Below are positions 7,702-16,015 of a stretch of DNA of 64,000 bases, piece by piece. A model generated the notes under the pieces. The model saw nothing but the letters and a program-made list of their open reading frames with translations, had not been told where the DNA came from and searched no databases. Origin of the DNA: Acinetobacter suaedae (GTDB taxonomy: Bacteria; Pseudomonadota; Gammaproteobacteria; Pseudomonadales; Moraxellaceae); NCBI RefSeq assembly GCF_008630915.1, contig NZ_CP043909.1:2170001-2234000 (forward strand), written 5' to 3'. The translations under genes and the position numbers were made by a program. The first letter of the stretch is position 1. Every line of letters begins with the position of its first letter.

Positions 7702-9018
7702 TTAACTAGCCATTAATTGCTCAATTTCTTCAACAGTTTTCACTACATTCTTAGTCAAAACCAACGGTCCATTTTCAGTGACTACAATATCGTCTTCGAT
7801 ACGAATCCCAATACCACGCCATTTTGCATCTACCGTTTCATCGTCAGGTGCAACATATAAACCCGGCTCAACGGTAACCACCATGCCAGCTTCATAAGCA
7901 CGCCAATCTTCATCAATTTTGTAAGAACCGACATCATGCACATCCATGCCTAACCAATGCCCTGTACCATGCATAAAGAATTGACGGAATGCTTCACTCT
8001 CTATCAGCTCATCTACATCACCTTGCAGTAAACCAAGATCAACCAAACCTTGAGTTAAAATCTTTACAGCAACTTCATGCGGATATTTATAATTATTGCC
8101 AATACGCGTAGCATCGATTGCGGCAAGCTGGGCATCTAAAACAATATTGTAAAGTGCTTTTTGTTCTGGACTAAATTTACCATTTACAGGGAATGTACGG
8201 GTAATGTCTGAAGCATAGCATTCATACTCACAAGCCGCATCAATTAAAACCAGATCACCATCTTTTAACGGCTTATTATTTTCAACGTAATGCAAAATAC
8301 AAGCATTTTCACCACCGCCTACAATGCTATTGTAAGCAGGGACACAGCCATTTTTACCGAAAATATAATTGAGTTCTGCTTCAAGTGCATACTCCATCAT
8401 ATCTGGCTTTACAGTTTGCATCGCACGCGTATGTGCTTCTGCACTGATATTGGATGCGATCTGCATCAGTTCAATTTCTTGCGCCGACTTCTTCAGACGC
8501 ATTTCATCAATAATTGAATCAATTTGAATAATTTGCTGAGGTGCATCGCCACCCTGACGTTGCATTGCTTTTGCTTTGTGTAACCACCCACCCACTTCAG
8601 CATCAAATTTTTTCGTTTGTCCTAGTCGAACAAAGAGTTTCGATTTATTTAAAAGTAAAGGAACAATTTTCTGATCCAACTCATGGATGGCAAATGCTTG
8701 ATCTGCATGATATTGTTCGACTGCACCTTCTAGTCCTGCTCGGTAACCATTCCAAATTTCCATTTCACGGTTACGTTCCCGACAAAATAGCGTATAACGA
8801 TATGCCTCACCCTGAGCAAAAGTCTCGATCACTGCAACAGCTTCAGGTTCAGCGAATCCAGTAAGATAATAAAAACTACTGTCTGCACGATATTTATAAT
8901 CTGCATCACGATTACGATACATTTCCGCTCGTGTCGCAATTACCGCTACACTGTTACTGCCCATTTGTTCCGCAAGGCGATCTCGACGTTTTTTAAAATC
9001 TGCTTGAGTTAGTTTCAT
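7702..9018 (-). CDS. pepP: Xaa-Pro aminopeptidase PepP
   Basis: 438-aa cytoplasmic M24B metallopeptidase removing N-terminal residues that precede proline. The N-terminal domain ('YLTGFAEPEAVAVIE') is followed by the pita-bread catalytic domain. The two-metal ligands are visible: D in 'GDLVLIDAACEYECY', D in 'ASDITRTFPV', H in 'HGTGHWLGMDVHD', E in 'VVTVEPGLYV' and E in 'IGIRIEDDIVVTE'. It belongs to the conserved ygfB-pepP-ubiH-ubiI block; the intergenic gap to ygfB is short (54 bp), so ygfB and pepP probably share a transcript. Confidence 0.95.
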   Translation of the reverse strand: MKLTQADFKKRRDRLAEQMGSNSVAVIATRAEMYRNRDADYKYRADSSFYYLTGFAEPEAVAVIETFAQGEAYRYTLFCRERNREMEIWNGYRAGLEGAVEQYHADQAFAIHELDQKIVPLLLNKSKLFVRLGQTKKFDAEVGGWLHKAKAMQRQGGDAPQQIIQIDSIIDEMRLKKSAQEIELMQIASNISAEAHTRAMQTVKPDMMEYALEAELNYIFGKNGCVPAYNSIVGGGENACILHYVENNKPLKDGDLVLIDAACEYECYASDITRTFPVNGKFSPEQKALYNIVLDAQLAAIDATRIGNNYKYPHEVAVKILTQGLVDLGLLQGDVDELIESEAFRQFFMHGTGHWLGMDVHDVGSYKIDEDWRAYEAGMVVTVEPGLYVAPDDETVDAKWRGIGIRIEDDIVVTENGPLVLTKNVVKTVEEIEQLMAS

Positions 9019-9072
9019 ATTATCCTACGACTAAAAAGTCCCTCCGAAGAGGGATCTATAAAATTAATGCAA

Positions 9073-9708
9073 TTAACTTGGGCGATGTGGCGTAAACATT
9101 TCAACGATCGTTTGTGGATCTGAAACCGTCTCATCTTGATTGCGGCTTTTTGCATGGAAATTTCGCAATAAAGAACTTTCAGCAACAGGAACTTTTGTTC
9201 GTCCAATCGAAAGACTAACAGGAATTAGGCGCACAAACTCATACAGCTCCTGATAACTTTCTTCGCCTTCTTCATCATTGTCTGAATCTTCAAATTCAAC
9301 AGCTGCAACATCTTGTAAATGTTCAATCAGTTCTTGCTCTTCGCCTCGAATATGCCCCGAAGCTAAACCAAAACCAAGTACAACTCCTGCACACCAATCT
9401 GCCAATGCTTGAACTCGATCAGCCAGTACATGACTGTCATCTGGCAACATTGGTAAATAATCTAATTCATCATCGGATAAAGCATGTGCTACATCTTCGG
9501 CCTCATCAGTCAAACTTCTGAGGGCTTCGGGTGAAAGTGGTGGTACATTGAGGGTGTTTAAGATTTGTGACCATTCATCTGAAGTTGGTGCTTGTGTCAC
9601 ACAAACTATACCTGTTAGCAAACCATGTAACTCACTTGGACTTGAAATTTCTTCAATCCCCTCAAAATGAGCATTCCATTCGTTCCAACCTGAAATATCG
9701 TCTTGCAT
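9073..9708 (-). CDS. ygfB: YgfB/YecA-like UPF0149 protein
   Basis: 211-aa acidic protein of the UPF0149 family, with 'SPSELHGLLTGIVCV' near the N-terminus and 'WCAGVVLGFGLASG' in the middle, both typical of the all-helical YgfB fold. The family sits upstream of pepP in many gammaproteobacteria. In Pseudomonas, YgfB has been linked to ampDh3 expression and beta-lactam tolerance; whether that applies here is unknown. A TTG codon at 9720 is in frame, but ATG 9706-9708 with an upstream GGA is the more plausible start. It faces the coiled-coil gene at 9775 across about 66 bp. Confidence 0.88.
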   Translation of the reverse strand: MQDDISGWNEWNAHFEGIEEISSPSELHGLLTGIVCVTQAPTSDEWSQILNTLNVPPLSPEALRSLTDEAEDVAHALSDDELDYLPMLPDDSHVLADRVQALADWCAGVVLGFGLASGHIRGEEQELIEHLQDVAAVEFEDSDNDEEGEESYQELYEFVRLIPVSLSIGRTKVPVAESSLLRNFHAKSRNQDETVSDPQTIVEMFTPHRPS

Positions 9709-9774
9709 TCGTTTATCCAATCTCTATACTGCTGTATATATTACCTTTGATTGCAACTCTGTGCGACCTTCGTT

Positions 9775-10335
9775 ATGTTAGAACAATTACAGCGTCTACA
9801 AGCGCATATTGGTGTTTTAAAAACACGCTTAAGTCATTTAGAGCGAGAAAATAACTCGCTTTCTGAAGCTAAACAATTAGCCGCAACTGATCACCATGCA
9901 CAAATTGTGCAAAAAAATAGCATCATCACGCAAAAGCAGGATGAGATTGATAACTTAACTGAACAACTGTCTCAGTTACAAGATCAATTCAAACAACTGA
10001 ATAATGATGCAACAACTTTAGCAGAGCGCTATAGTCGTTTGGAAAAAAGTACCACCGATTTGAAAAATCGTTTCCAAGAAATTTTGGCCGAGCGTAATGA
10101 TTTACGCGTAATCAAAGAAAAGTTACAAGCGCAACAACGTAACAACATGCAAGAGATCCAAGATCTACAACAAGATCGTGATCGCCTATTGCAGAAAAAT
10201 GAACTGGCTAAATCAAAAGTTGAAGCCATTATTCAACGTCTAGCGATTTTGGGTACAGCCCAAGATCAAAATGCACAAGAAATCCAACAGCTCGCCCACC
10301 CTATTGCTGAACCTCAAGAGGAGTCACAATCATGA
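9775..10335 (+). CDS. Coiled-coil protein upstream of zapA (TIGR02449-like)
   Basis: 186-aa protein, almost entirely heptad coiled coil (Q/L/E/K-rich, residues about 2-165), with a short polar tail. The segment 'KNELAKSKVEAIIQRLAIL' resembles the C-terminus of the small conserved proteins encoded next to zapA in Pseudomonas (TIGR02449 type). The present protein is much longer than those (about 65-70 aa), the extra length being coiled coil. Its stop overlaps the zapA start by 4 nt (ATGA), so it is translationally coupled to zapA and may act in division or FtsZ-ring organisation; that role is inference. ATG 9775 is preferred over an in-frame codon at 9751. Confidence 0.75.
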   Translation: MLEQLQRLQAHIGVLKTRLSHLERENNSLSEAKQLAATDHHAQIVQKNSIITQKQDEIDNLTEQLSQLQDQFKQLNNDATTLAERYSRLEKSTTDLKNRFQEILAERNDLRVIKEKLQAQQRNNMQEIQDLQQDRDRLLQKNELAKSKVEAIIQRLAILGTAQDQNAQEIQQLAHPIAEPQEESQS

Positions 10336-10619
10336 GTGAAACTATTGTCGTTGAACTCCGTTTAATTGAGCAGACTTTTCGCCTCAATACGACTGAGGAT
10401 AAACGTGAAGAGTTAGAGCGTGCAGCGGAACTATTGAATCAGAAATTTCATGATATGCGTCGTAGTGCTCCGAGAGTCGAACATAATAAATTGGTGATTA
10501 TGGTGGCTCTACAAATGGCACAGGAAGTTTTTAGTTTAAACAAGTCTTTACAGCAATATGCGCACTGCGAACGTTTGCTGCAAACTATTTTAGAAGATGT
10601 TGAACAAACTGTTGAGTAA
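10332..10619 (+). CDS. zapA: Cell division protein ZapA
   Basis: 95-aa ZapA family protein that cross-links FtsZ protofilaments at the division site. The N-terminal beta-rich segment ('VVELRLIEQTFRLNTTEDKREELERAAELLNQKF') precedes a helical dimer/tetramer domain ('NKLVIMVALQMAQEVF'). A good AGGAG site lies inside the end of the upstream coiled-coil gene, with which it overlaps by 4 nt. It is immediately upstream of 6S RNA, as in E. coli and Pseudomonas. Confidence 0.92.
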   Translation: MSETIVVELRLIEQTFRLNTTEDKREELERAAELLNQKFHDMRRSAPRVEHNKLVIMVALQMAQEVFSLNKSLQQYAHCERLLQTILEDVEQTVE

Positions 10620-10677
10620 AATTGCACAAAGCCTCATCAATTAGTAAGTATCGTTACAGATAAACGGCTAGCAAACA

Positions 10678-10705
10678 TTGCCATCAGGTCAAGATCAGTT
10701 ATACT
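10678..10705 (+). promoter_or_regulatory. Sigma-70 promoter of 6S RNA
   Basis: -35 TTGCCA (10678-10683), 16-bp spacer, -10 TATACT (10700-10705); the predicted start is about 7 nt downstream, at the first bases of the 6S terminal stem. Confidence 0.7.
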
Positions 10706-10711
10706 TAATAC

Positions 10712-10896
10712 TGTCTCTAGGGTGTTCGCCAGCCGGTCTGATTCCCCTGAGCCGATATCATCTCTTTAGGATGGTGTCCTGCATATTTAGAGCGTATGCC
10801 TACCCCGAGTAGGAAACCCAGCAAGTATGCGTCACCTCCACCTTGAACTTTAGGGTTCAAGGGTAACGACATGCAGCGGCATCTCTGGAGCATTTT
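10712..10896 (+). ncRNA. ssrS: 6S RNA
   Basis: A global regulator that mimics an open promoter and sequesters sigma-70 RNA polymerase in stationary phase. Recognisable blocks are 'gtgttcgccagccgg', 'cccctgagccgatat' in the 5' half, and 'caccttgaac...gggttcaaggg' and 'gcagcggcatctctggag' in the 3' half. The 5' gtctctaggg and 3' catctctggag ends form the closing stem. It follows zapA directly. Ends are estimated to within a few bases. Unlike the common arrangement, fthC (ygfA) is not next; it lies at 34227. Confidence 0.93.
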
Positions 10897-10915
10897 ATTT
10901 TTGCATCATTTCAAA

Positions 10916-12169
10916 TCACTCATCATTCAAAGAACATTCAAAATGAGTCGGTTGTTGTGAACAACGAACTTGTTTAAGCAGTCTCATCATTTCTTTATTG
11001 TAATACCCCTCTTTGGTCATTTGAATACGCGCTTCACGCATTAATCGCATATAACCAGGCTTATCGCTTTCGTGGATATCCATCCAGTATTTTTCAGGAA
11101 TATCTTTTTCAATTTTGTCTACAAAATCAAAGGCAGGTTGTAATTGTTTAGAGATAATCTCGCGTGCAATCGGTCCCATTCCCGCAGGAAACTTATTTCG
11201 ATGCATGATTAAGGTTCCTGTTACCTGAACCACAGGAAAACGAATGATTCCTCCAGCCACTTTACCTGATTTATCGGTCATGCCCTTATGCAATTCCAAA
11301 GGATCAAATAAAATTGCTGGACCAGCAATAATCTCAACTTCTTTGTTATTAAATTTAGGGCCGACTGTCGCCAAATCTACTGATACAGGCTGTGCACCCA
11401 CATTTTGTGCTAATTTTTTCTGTGTAGGATCAAAGGAGAATACCGCAACTTTTCGCCCAGCAGCCTTTGCCAATGTATTGATATTTCGGTCACTGACCAT
11501 AATATACGCTGCGCCAAGCGGTACAATTCCGACCACCTCATAATCTTTATTTACCATTTTTTCATCAAATTTTGGATCTGCTAACAACTGAATTACTGAA
11601 GTTAATTGCTTATAGTTTTGCAGTGCTCCAATCGCATCAATACTTCCAACAAAAGAGTTGAACTGGCGCGCCCTTAAATTACTAATCCCTGCTCCATCAC
11701 AACGCTTGCTACGAAAATCCTCAGTTAATACACCTTCATTGGTATACACTTTGAGCGTCACCATCGTAGAAGCAGTTTGCTTTAATTTAGGATAATCAAT
11801 ATCAATTTTAAGTTGTAAATTAGAAGGTCGAGTGATGTTCATATTGACCCCATACTGTTTTGCAATGCGCACAATACGTGGTAATTCACTCATATAACTG
11901 GTGGCTTGTTGGAATGCCTCACCATGCTCACCATTGGGTGAGTAAACACATAGGGTCACTTGTTTTGGAATTTGCTGCCAAATTTTTGGATCATTTAACA
12001 ACGTTTTAATTTTATTTTGAGAGTGTTGGGATAGTGTGAGATCTAACTTCTCGGCTGGTGCTGCCTGGACAGTCGTAGTTAGTAATAGCGGTGTTAGCAA
12101 AGAAGCTGTAAGGGATATAGATTTGAATAAATGTCCCAATTTAAATTGTTTTTGTTGTTTAAACATCAT
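10916..12169 (-). CDS. Putative periplasmic solute-binding protein (AdeT/TRAP DctP-like)
   Basis: 417-aa exported protein with a signal peptide ending in 'TTTVQA|APAEK'. The core resembles TRAP-transporter DctP-type binding proteins ('NSFVGSIDAIGALQNYKQL', 'VVGIVPLGAAYIMVS', 'GRKVAVFSFDPTQKKLAQ'). Acinetobacter proteins of this type have been called AdeT and described as RND efflux components; the sequence here has no permease features and looks like a secreted binding protein. No TRAP membrane subunits are adjacent, so the ligand and partner are unknown. The start is one of two adjacent ATGs (12167-12169 or 12164-12166) behind an AGGAG box. It is convergent with the 6S RNA gene. Confidence 0.65.
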   Translation of the reverse strand: MMFKQQKQFKLGHLFKSISLTASLLTPLLLTTTVQAAPAEKLDLTLSQHSQNKIKTLLNDPKIWQQIPKQVTLCVYSPNGEHGEAFQQATSYMSELPRIVRIAKQYGVNMNITRPSNLQLKIDIDYPKLKQTASTMVTLKVYTNEGVLTEDFRSKRCDGAGISNLRARQFNSFVGSIDAIGALQNYKQLTSVIQLLADPKFDEKMVNKDYEVVGIVPLGAAYIMVSDRNINTLAKAAGRKVAVFSFDPTQKKLAQNVGAQPVSVDLATVGPKFNNKEVEIIAGPAILFDPLELHKGMTDKSGKVAGGIIRFPVVQVTGTLIMHRNKFPAGMGPIAREIISKQLQPAFDFVDKIEKDIPEKYWMDIHESDKPGYMRLMREARIQMTKEGYYNKEMMRLLKQVRCSQQPTHFECSLNDE

Positions 12170-12267
12170 TATCACTCCTGTGAATTATTCTTACACTAAG
12201 TAAATCCCTCGCAAATAAAATTGACCTGAGTTGCGTTGATCCCGTCAAAATAGTCAAAACAACGTAT

Positions 12268-12302
12268 AAAAAAAGCTGTCGATCTATATCACGACAGCTT
12301 TT
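12268..12302 (-). terminator. Intrinsic terminator of the copper ATPase gene
   Basis: Minus-strand stem AAAAGCTGTCG / CGACAGCTTTT (11 bp) followed by a run of seven T, about 45 nt after the ATPase stop codon. Confidence 0.85.
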
Positions 12303-12346
12303 CCTATCTCTAAAAAATTAGAGTTTATTTACATTTTAGCTTTGTA

Positions 12347-15055
12347 TTATGAGCGATTTAATCTCAAAGCATTCACAACAACCGATAAGGAACTTAACGA
12401 CATTGCGACAGCAGCAAACATCGGTGTGAGCAATAAGCCTGTTAATGGATAGAATAATCCTGCTGCAACAGGTACTCCCAATCCATTATATACAAATGAG
12501 AAAGCAAGGTTTTGCTTCATATTTTTCACGCCTAGTTTTGCCATATGAACCGCATGTGCAACGCCCTGAATATCCCCTTTTACCAAAGTCACTTGAGCAG
12601 TTTGCTTGGCAATATCTGTTCCTGTTCCCATCGCAATACCCACGTTAGCTTGTGCAAGTGCTGGTGCATCATTGATACCATCACCTGCCATCACGACAAC
12701 TTTTCCTTCGGCTTGCACCTGTTTCACAATCTCAAGCTTTTGCTTTGGATCACAATTTCCATAGACCTGATTAATCCCAAGTTGTTCTGCTACCATCTGT
12801 GCATTTTTCTCATGATCACCTGTTGCCATAATGACATCAATACCATCCGCATGGAGTTGATCAATCACCGCTTTCGCATTTTGTTTAATTGCATCATGGA
12901 TCGATACATAAGCAATCACTTCTTGTTCAGACATCAGAAAACTAATCACATCACCTTGTGATCTCATCTGATCAAGTTGCTTAGTTAGACTCTCACTAAA
13001 GGTTAAACCAAGTTGATCCACAAGTTTTTGGCTACCAATGTACAAGGTCTTACCATCGATCTGCCCTTTTACTCCAAAACCCGTAACATCCTCAAAATCA
13101 ATAACATTTAATAATTGCGTAGGTTCAACCAATTTGGTTAAGGTCTGTGCAATCGGATGTGTTGAATATTGTTCAATGGACGCGATCCACAATTCAATTT
13201 GTGCTTGAGTATATGTCTTAGACAATGGCTGAATTTTCTTTAAGCTTGGCTTTCCTTCAGTTAATGTCCCTGTTTTATCAATAATTAGGGTATTTACCTT
13301 ACTCAAAGCTTCAATCGCTTCAGCATCTTTAAACAAAACACCTTTCTGTGCGGCTCGACCTGTTGTTGCCATCACAGACATCGGTGTCGCCAAACCTAAA
13401 GCACAAGGACATGCGATAATTAAAACTGCTACCGCACACATTAACGCTAAATCAAATTGCGCTTTACCAAACACCATCCATGCGATAAATGTCAAAACAC
13501 TGATTGCGAGAACCACCATCACAAAATATTTTGCGACTACGTCAGCAATCCGTTGTAATGGTGCTTTGGAACGCTGTGCATCAGCGACGGTTTGGATCAT
13601 TTTTGCCAGAGTTGTATTGGTACCTACAGCCGTCGTTTGGATACGAATTGAACCTTGTTGATTGATGGTTCCACCGATCACTTGATCATCCTTTTCCTTT
13701 TTCACAGGTACGGGCTCACCTGTCATCATGGATTCATCAACGTAGGTTTTCCCCTCAATCACCACACCATCCAGAGGAATTTGCTCGCCCGAAGCTATTT
13801 GTAATACATCACCTTGTTTGATCATGGCAATATCAACATCAACCACTTGATCATCTTGAACTAACTTCGCTTTACTCGGTTGTAAACGTAATAAAGCTTT
13901 TAGTGAATTCGCTGTTTGCGAACGCGCTTTCAGTTCTAAAACTTGTCCCAATAAACTCAGTGAAACAATCATACAGGCGGCTTCATAATATACGGCAACA
14001 CCATGCCCTGTTTTTGCCTCAACTGGAATCAGTGATGGGAAAATCGTTGCCACAACACTATAAATAAATGCAGCAAGTACACCGACACCGATCAAACTCC
14101 ACATATTGAGATGTCCTGTTTTATATGACACCCAACAACGTTGTAAAATTGGATAACCTGCCCAGAGTACGACAGGTAAACTTAAAATTAATTCAAGCCA
14201 AGGCTGAATATGGGGAGAAATAAAAGCATGAATATGCGATCCCATTGCCAAAACAACAACCAATAAACTTAAAGGTAAAGTTGTCCAAAAACGCTTGCTA
14301 AAATCAACTAACTCAGGATTTGGACCTTCATCCAAAGTCGGTTGCATTGGTTCTAATGCCATACCACAAATCGGACAGGTTCCTGGTCCTTTTTGCACAA
14401 TTTCGGGATCCATCGGACAGGTATAATCCATATCCATTGCCCCTTCAGGCACAGGACGCTGATCGACAGGAATCAAATAAAATTCTGGATCATTTTTAAA
14501 TTTTTCTAAGCAAGAAGGATTACAGAAGTAATATGTTTTGCCTTGGTGATCTGTTTTTAAATCGGTTGTTGTCTTCACTGACATACCGCAAACAGGATCA
14601 ATCTCTGTTTCTCCATCAGTAACTTGATGTGCGTGTCCACCACCGCAACACGCAGATTTTTTCACTTCTGGTTTAGTCGGCTGTAATTGAGTTTTATGAT
14701 CACAACATGTACTTGCCTTAGATGCATCAGGTTTTGGAGCACAACAAGAAGATGTTTCTGTAACTGTCAGTTCTTCTTTCTGAGTATCGCAGCAACTTGA
14801 CTGCTTTTGCTGCTTTTCTTCAGGGCAGCAAGATGATGCTTTTTGCTCAGTTTTATCCACGTTTAAGTAGTTTTTTGGGTGCGCGCTAAATTTCTGTTGG
14901 CAACCAGCCGAACAAAATAAATATCGAACACCTTGATAGTCGAAAGAATGTTCAGATGTTTCAGCAACCTGCATCCCACATACAGGGTCAATATATTCAT
15001 AAATAATTGCCGATTTGTTACCTGAACAACATGATGAAGATTGTTGATGTGCCAT
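12347..15055 (-). CDS. copA: Copper-exporting P1B-type ATPase with YHS domains and Cys-pair N-terminus
   Basis: 902-aa inner-membrane heavy-metal P-type ATPase. It carries the CPC metal-transit motif ('ACPCALGLATPMSV', about residue 550), the phosphorylation loop DKTGT (about 593), 'TGEPVPV' in the actuator domain and 'GDGINDAPAL' (about 792), so it should pump Cu+/Ag+ out of the cytosol. The N-terminus is unusual: instead of CxxC HMA domains it has two YHS domains ('IDPVCGMQV', residues about 21-63, and 'IDPVCGMSV', about 152-194), a region with six CC pairs in between, and a 'YTCPMDPEIV...CPICGM' heavy-metal-binding domain. It is divergent from a CueR-like MerR gene with a perfect operator, and ends in a strong terminator. 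Confidence 0.92.
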   Translation of the reverse strand: MAHQQSSSCCSGNKSAIIYEYIDPVCGMQVAETSEHSFDYQGVRYLFCSAGCQQKFSAHPKNYLNVDKTEQKASSCCPEEKQQKQSSCCDTQKEELTVTETSSCCAPKPDASKASTCCDHKTQLQPTKPEVKKSACCGGGHAHQVTDGETEIDPVCGMSVKTTTDLKTDHQGKTYYFCNPSCLEKFKNDPEFYLIPVDQRPVPEGAMDMDYTCPMDPEIVQKGPGTCPICGMALEPMQPTLDEGPNPELVDFSKRFWTTLPLSLLVVVLAMGSHIHAFISPHIQPWLELILSLPVVLWAGYPILQRCWVSYKTGHLNMWSLIGVGVLAAFIYSVVATIFPSLIPVEAKTGHGVAVYYEAACMIVSLSLLGQVLELKARSQTANSLKALLRLQPSKAKLVQDDQVVDVDIAMIKQGDVLQIASGEQIPLDGVVIEGKTYVDESMMTGEPVPVKKEKDDQVIGGTINQQGSIRIQTTAVGTNTTLAKMIQTVADAQRSKAPLQRIADVVAKYFVMVVLAISVLTFIAWMVFGKAQFDLALMCAVAVLIIACPCALGLATPMSVMATTGRAAQKGVLFKDAEAIEALSKVNTLIIDKTGTLTEGKPSLKKIQPLSKTYTQAQIELWIASIEQYSTHPIAQTLTKLVEPTQLLNVIDFEDVTGFGVKGQIDGKTLYIGSQKLVDQLGLTFSESLTKQLDQMRSQGDVISFLMSEQEVIAYVSIHDAIKQNAKAVIDQLHADGIDVIMATGDHEKNAQMVAEQLGINQVYGNCDPKQKLEIVKQVQAEGKVVVMAGDGINDAPALAQANVGIAMGTGTDIAKQTAQVTLVKGDIQGVAHAVHMAKLGVKNMKQNLAFSFVYNGLGVPVAAGLFYPLTGLLLTPMFAAVAMSLSSLSVVVNALRLNRS

Positions 15056-15089
15056 TGCTACACCTATCTTTTATTTTCTGATAGGGTTA

Positions 15090-15120
15090 GGATAAAGTCT
15101 GTACCTAGGTACAGAGTCAA
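15090..15120 (-). promoter_or_regulatory. CueR-type operator/promoter of the copper ATPase
   Basis: Minus strand: -35 TTGACT (15120-15115), 19-bp spacer, -10 TTATCC (15095-15090). The spacer contains the perfect 16-bp palindrome CTGTACCTAGGTACAG (15099-15114). This is the overlong-spacer architecture activated by copper-loaded MerR-family regulators. Confidence 0.85.
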
Positions 15121-15152
15121 GCAATTTTTAGCACTTTTTTAAGGAACAGCAA

Positions 15153-15539
15153 ATGAACCTTACTATTGGTAGACTGGCAAAAGCATGTCAGTTAAATGTT
15201 GAAACGATCCGATACTATCAACGGATTGGTTTAATGCGTATACCTGAAAGTACACAAAGCTATCGCTACTATCATCAACAAGATATAGAAACCTTAAATT
15301 TTATTCAAAAAGCAAAAGATGCTGGTTTACAACTCAACGAAATTAAAGAGCTGCTCACTTTAAATTTAGGAGATCGCGTTGAAGTACGCCACGTCATAGA
15401 ACAACGTTTGAATAAAATCGATGAACGTATAAAAGAATTACAAGGGCTTAAACAACGTCTTTCAACATGGCTGGATGAGTGTAAAACTACAGAAAATGAG
15501 TGTTGCCCTATCTTATTAGAACTGAAGAAATCAATTTGA
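15153..15539 (+). CDS. MerR-family copper-responsive regulator, CueR-like
   Basis: 128-aa MerR protein with helix-turn-helix 'TIGRLAKACQLNVETIRYYQRIGL'. The C-terminal metal loop 'DECKTTENECCPILLEL' has Cys residues eight apart, as in CueR (Cys112/Cys120). The position that holds the third Cys in MerR/CadR is Asp/Val here ('LGDRVEVRHV'), which argues for monovalent Cu/Ag rather than Hg/Cd. It sits divergent from the copper ATPase with a 19-bp-spacer operator between them, so it is the likely activator of that gene. An AAGGA site precedes ATG 15153. Confidence 0.85.
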   Translation: MNLTIGRLAKACQLNVETIRYYQRIGLMRIPESTQSYRYYHQQDIETLNFIQKAKDAGLQLNEIKELLTLNLGDRVEVRHVIEQRLNKIDERIKELQGLKQRLSTWLDECKTTENECCPILLELKKSI

Positions 15540-15603
15540 TATCTCAAATGTGACTAGTATTTAGATGCAATAACAAATAGTGAAGTACCTATCCCACCAC
15601 TAT

Positions 15604-15804
15604 TTAAACAAAAGACCAAATCACATTTTCGTCTTGTTGTTTTAATATAAAGCTCACTTGCTGATCATCTTCTACAACAATATGTTGATTTGAAATCATT
15701 TTTACTTTTAGTAATGTGTCATTTTCATATACTAAATCACTTTTACCCTCTTTTGTTAAGATAAGTGTTCGATCTAAAACAATTAGGTTTTTTGATTCCA
15801 ACAT
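15604..15804 (-). CDS. Small hypothetical protein
   Basis: 66-aa soluble protein with alternating hydrophobic/polar residues suggesting a small beta-rich fold ('NLIVLDRTLILTKEGKSDLVYEND', 'HIVVEDDQQVSFIL'). No family recognised. ATG 15802-15804 has a strong AGGGGGA box 5-8 nt upstream, which makes real translation likely; an earlier in-frame ATG at 15819 lies before that box. It stands alone between the CueR-like gene and the yeh cluster. Confidence 0.55.
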   Translation of the reverse strand: MLESKNLIVLDRTLILTKEGKSDLVYENDTLLKVKMISNQHIVVEDDQQVSFILKQQDENVIWSFV

Positions 15805-16015
15805 AGCTTCCCCCTTCATAACCGTTCTACAATTTTATGCATATCTTTCAAGTCCATCACAACTAAATGACATCCATAAAATTGATATCTCAACATACTA
15901 AACTTACTGAGGATTTTAGATTATTTATCGGTCAATTACACATTTTTTGTAGGACATATCACATAAATTTAATTTTTTGCATAAATTCTCAAATTTTACC
16001 AAGATCATATAAAAA
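15805..16015. other. AT-rich intergenic region downstream of the yeh cluster
   Basis: About 210 bp, strongly AT-rich, separating the small gene at 15604 from the end of the yehQ-like gene at 16016. I see no convincing hairpin terminator or gene. Confidence 0.4.

Noticed and set aside
10916..12169. RND efflux pump component (AdeT name)
   Set aside because: The sequence has one signal peptide and a periplasmic-binding-protein-like body, and no permease helices.
12445..12961. Open frames on the plus strand inside the copper ATPase gene
   Set aside because: They lie opposite a well-conserved coding region and lack translation signals and recognisable domains.
15570..15600. Hairpin aaatagtg/cactattt after the CueR-like gene as a terminator
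   Set aside because: Loop of about 16 nt, AT-only stem and no T-run; too weak to call.
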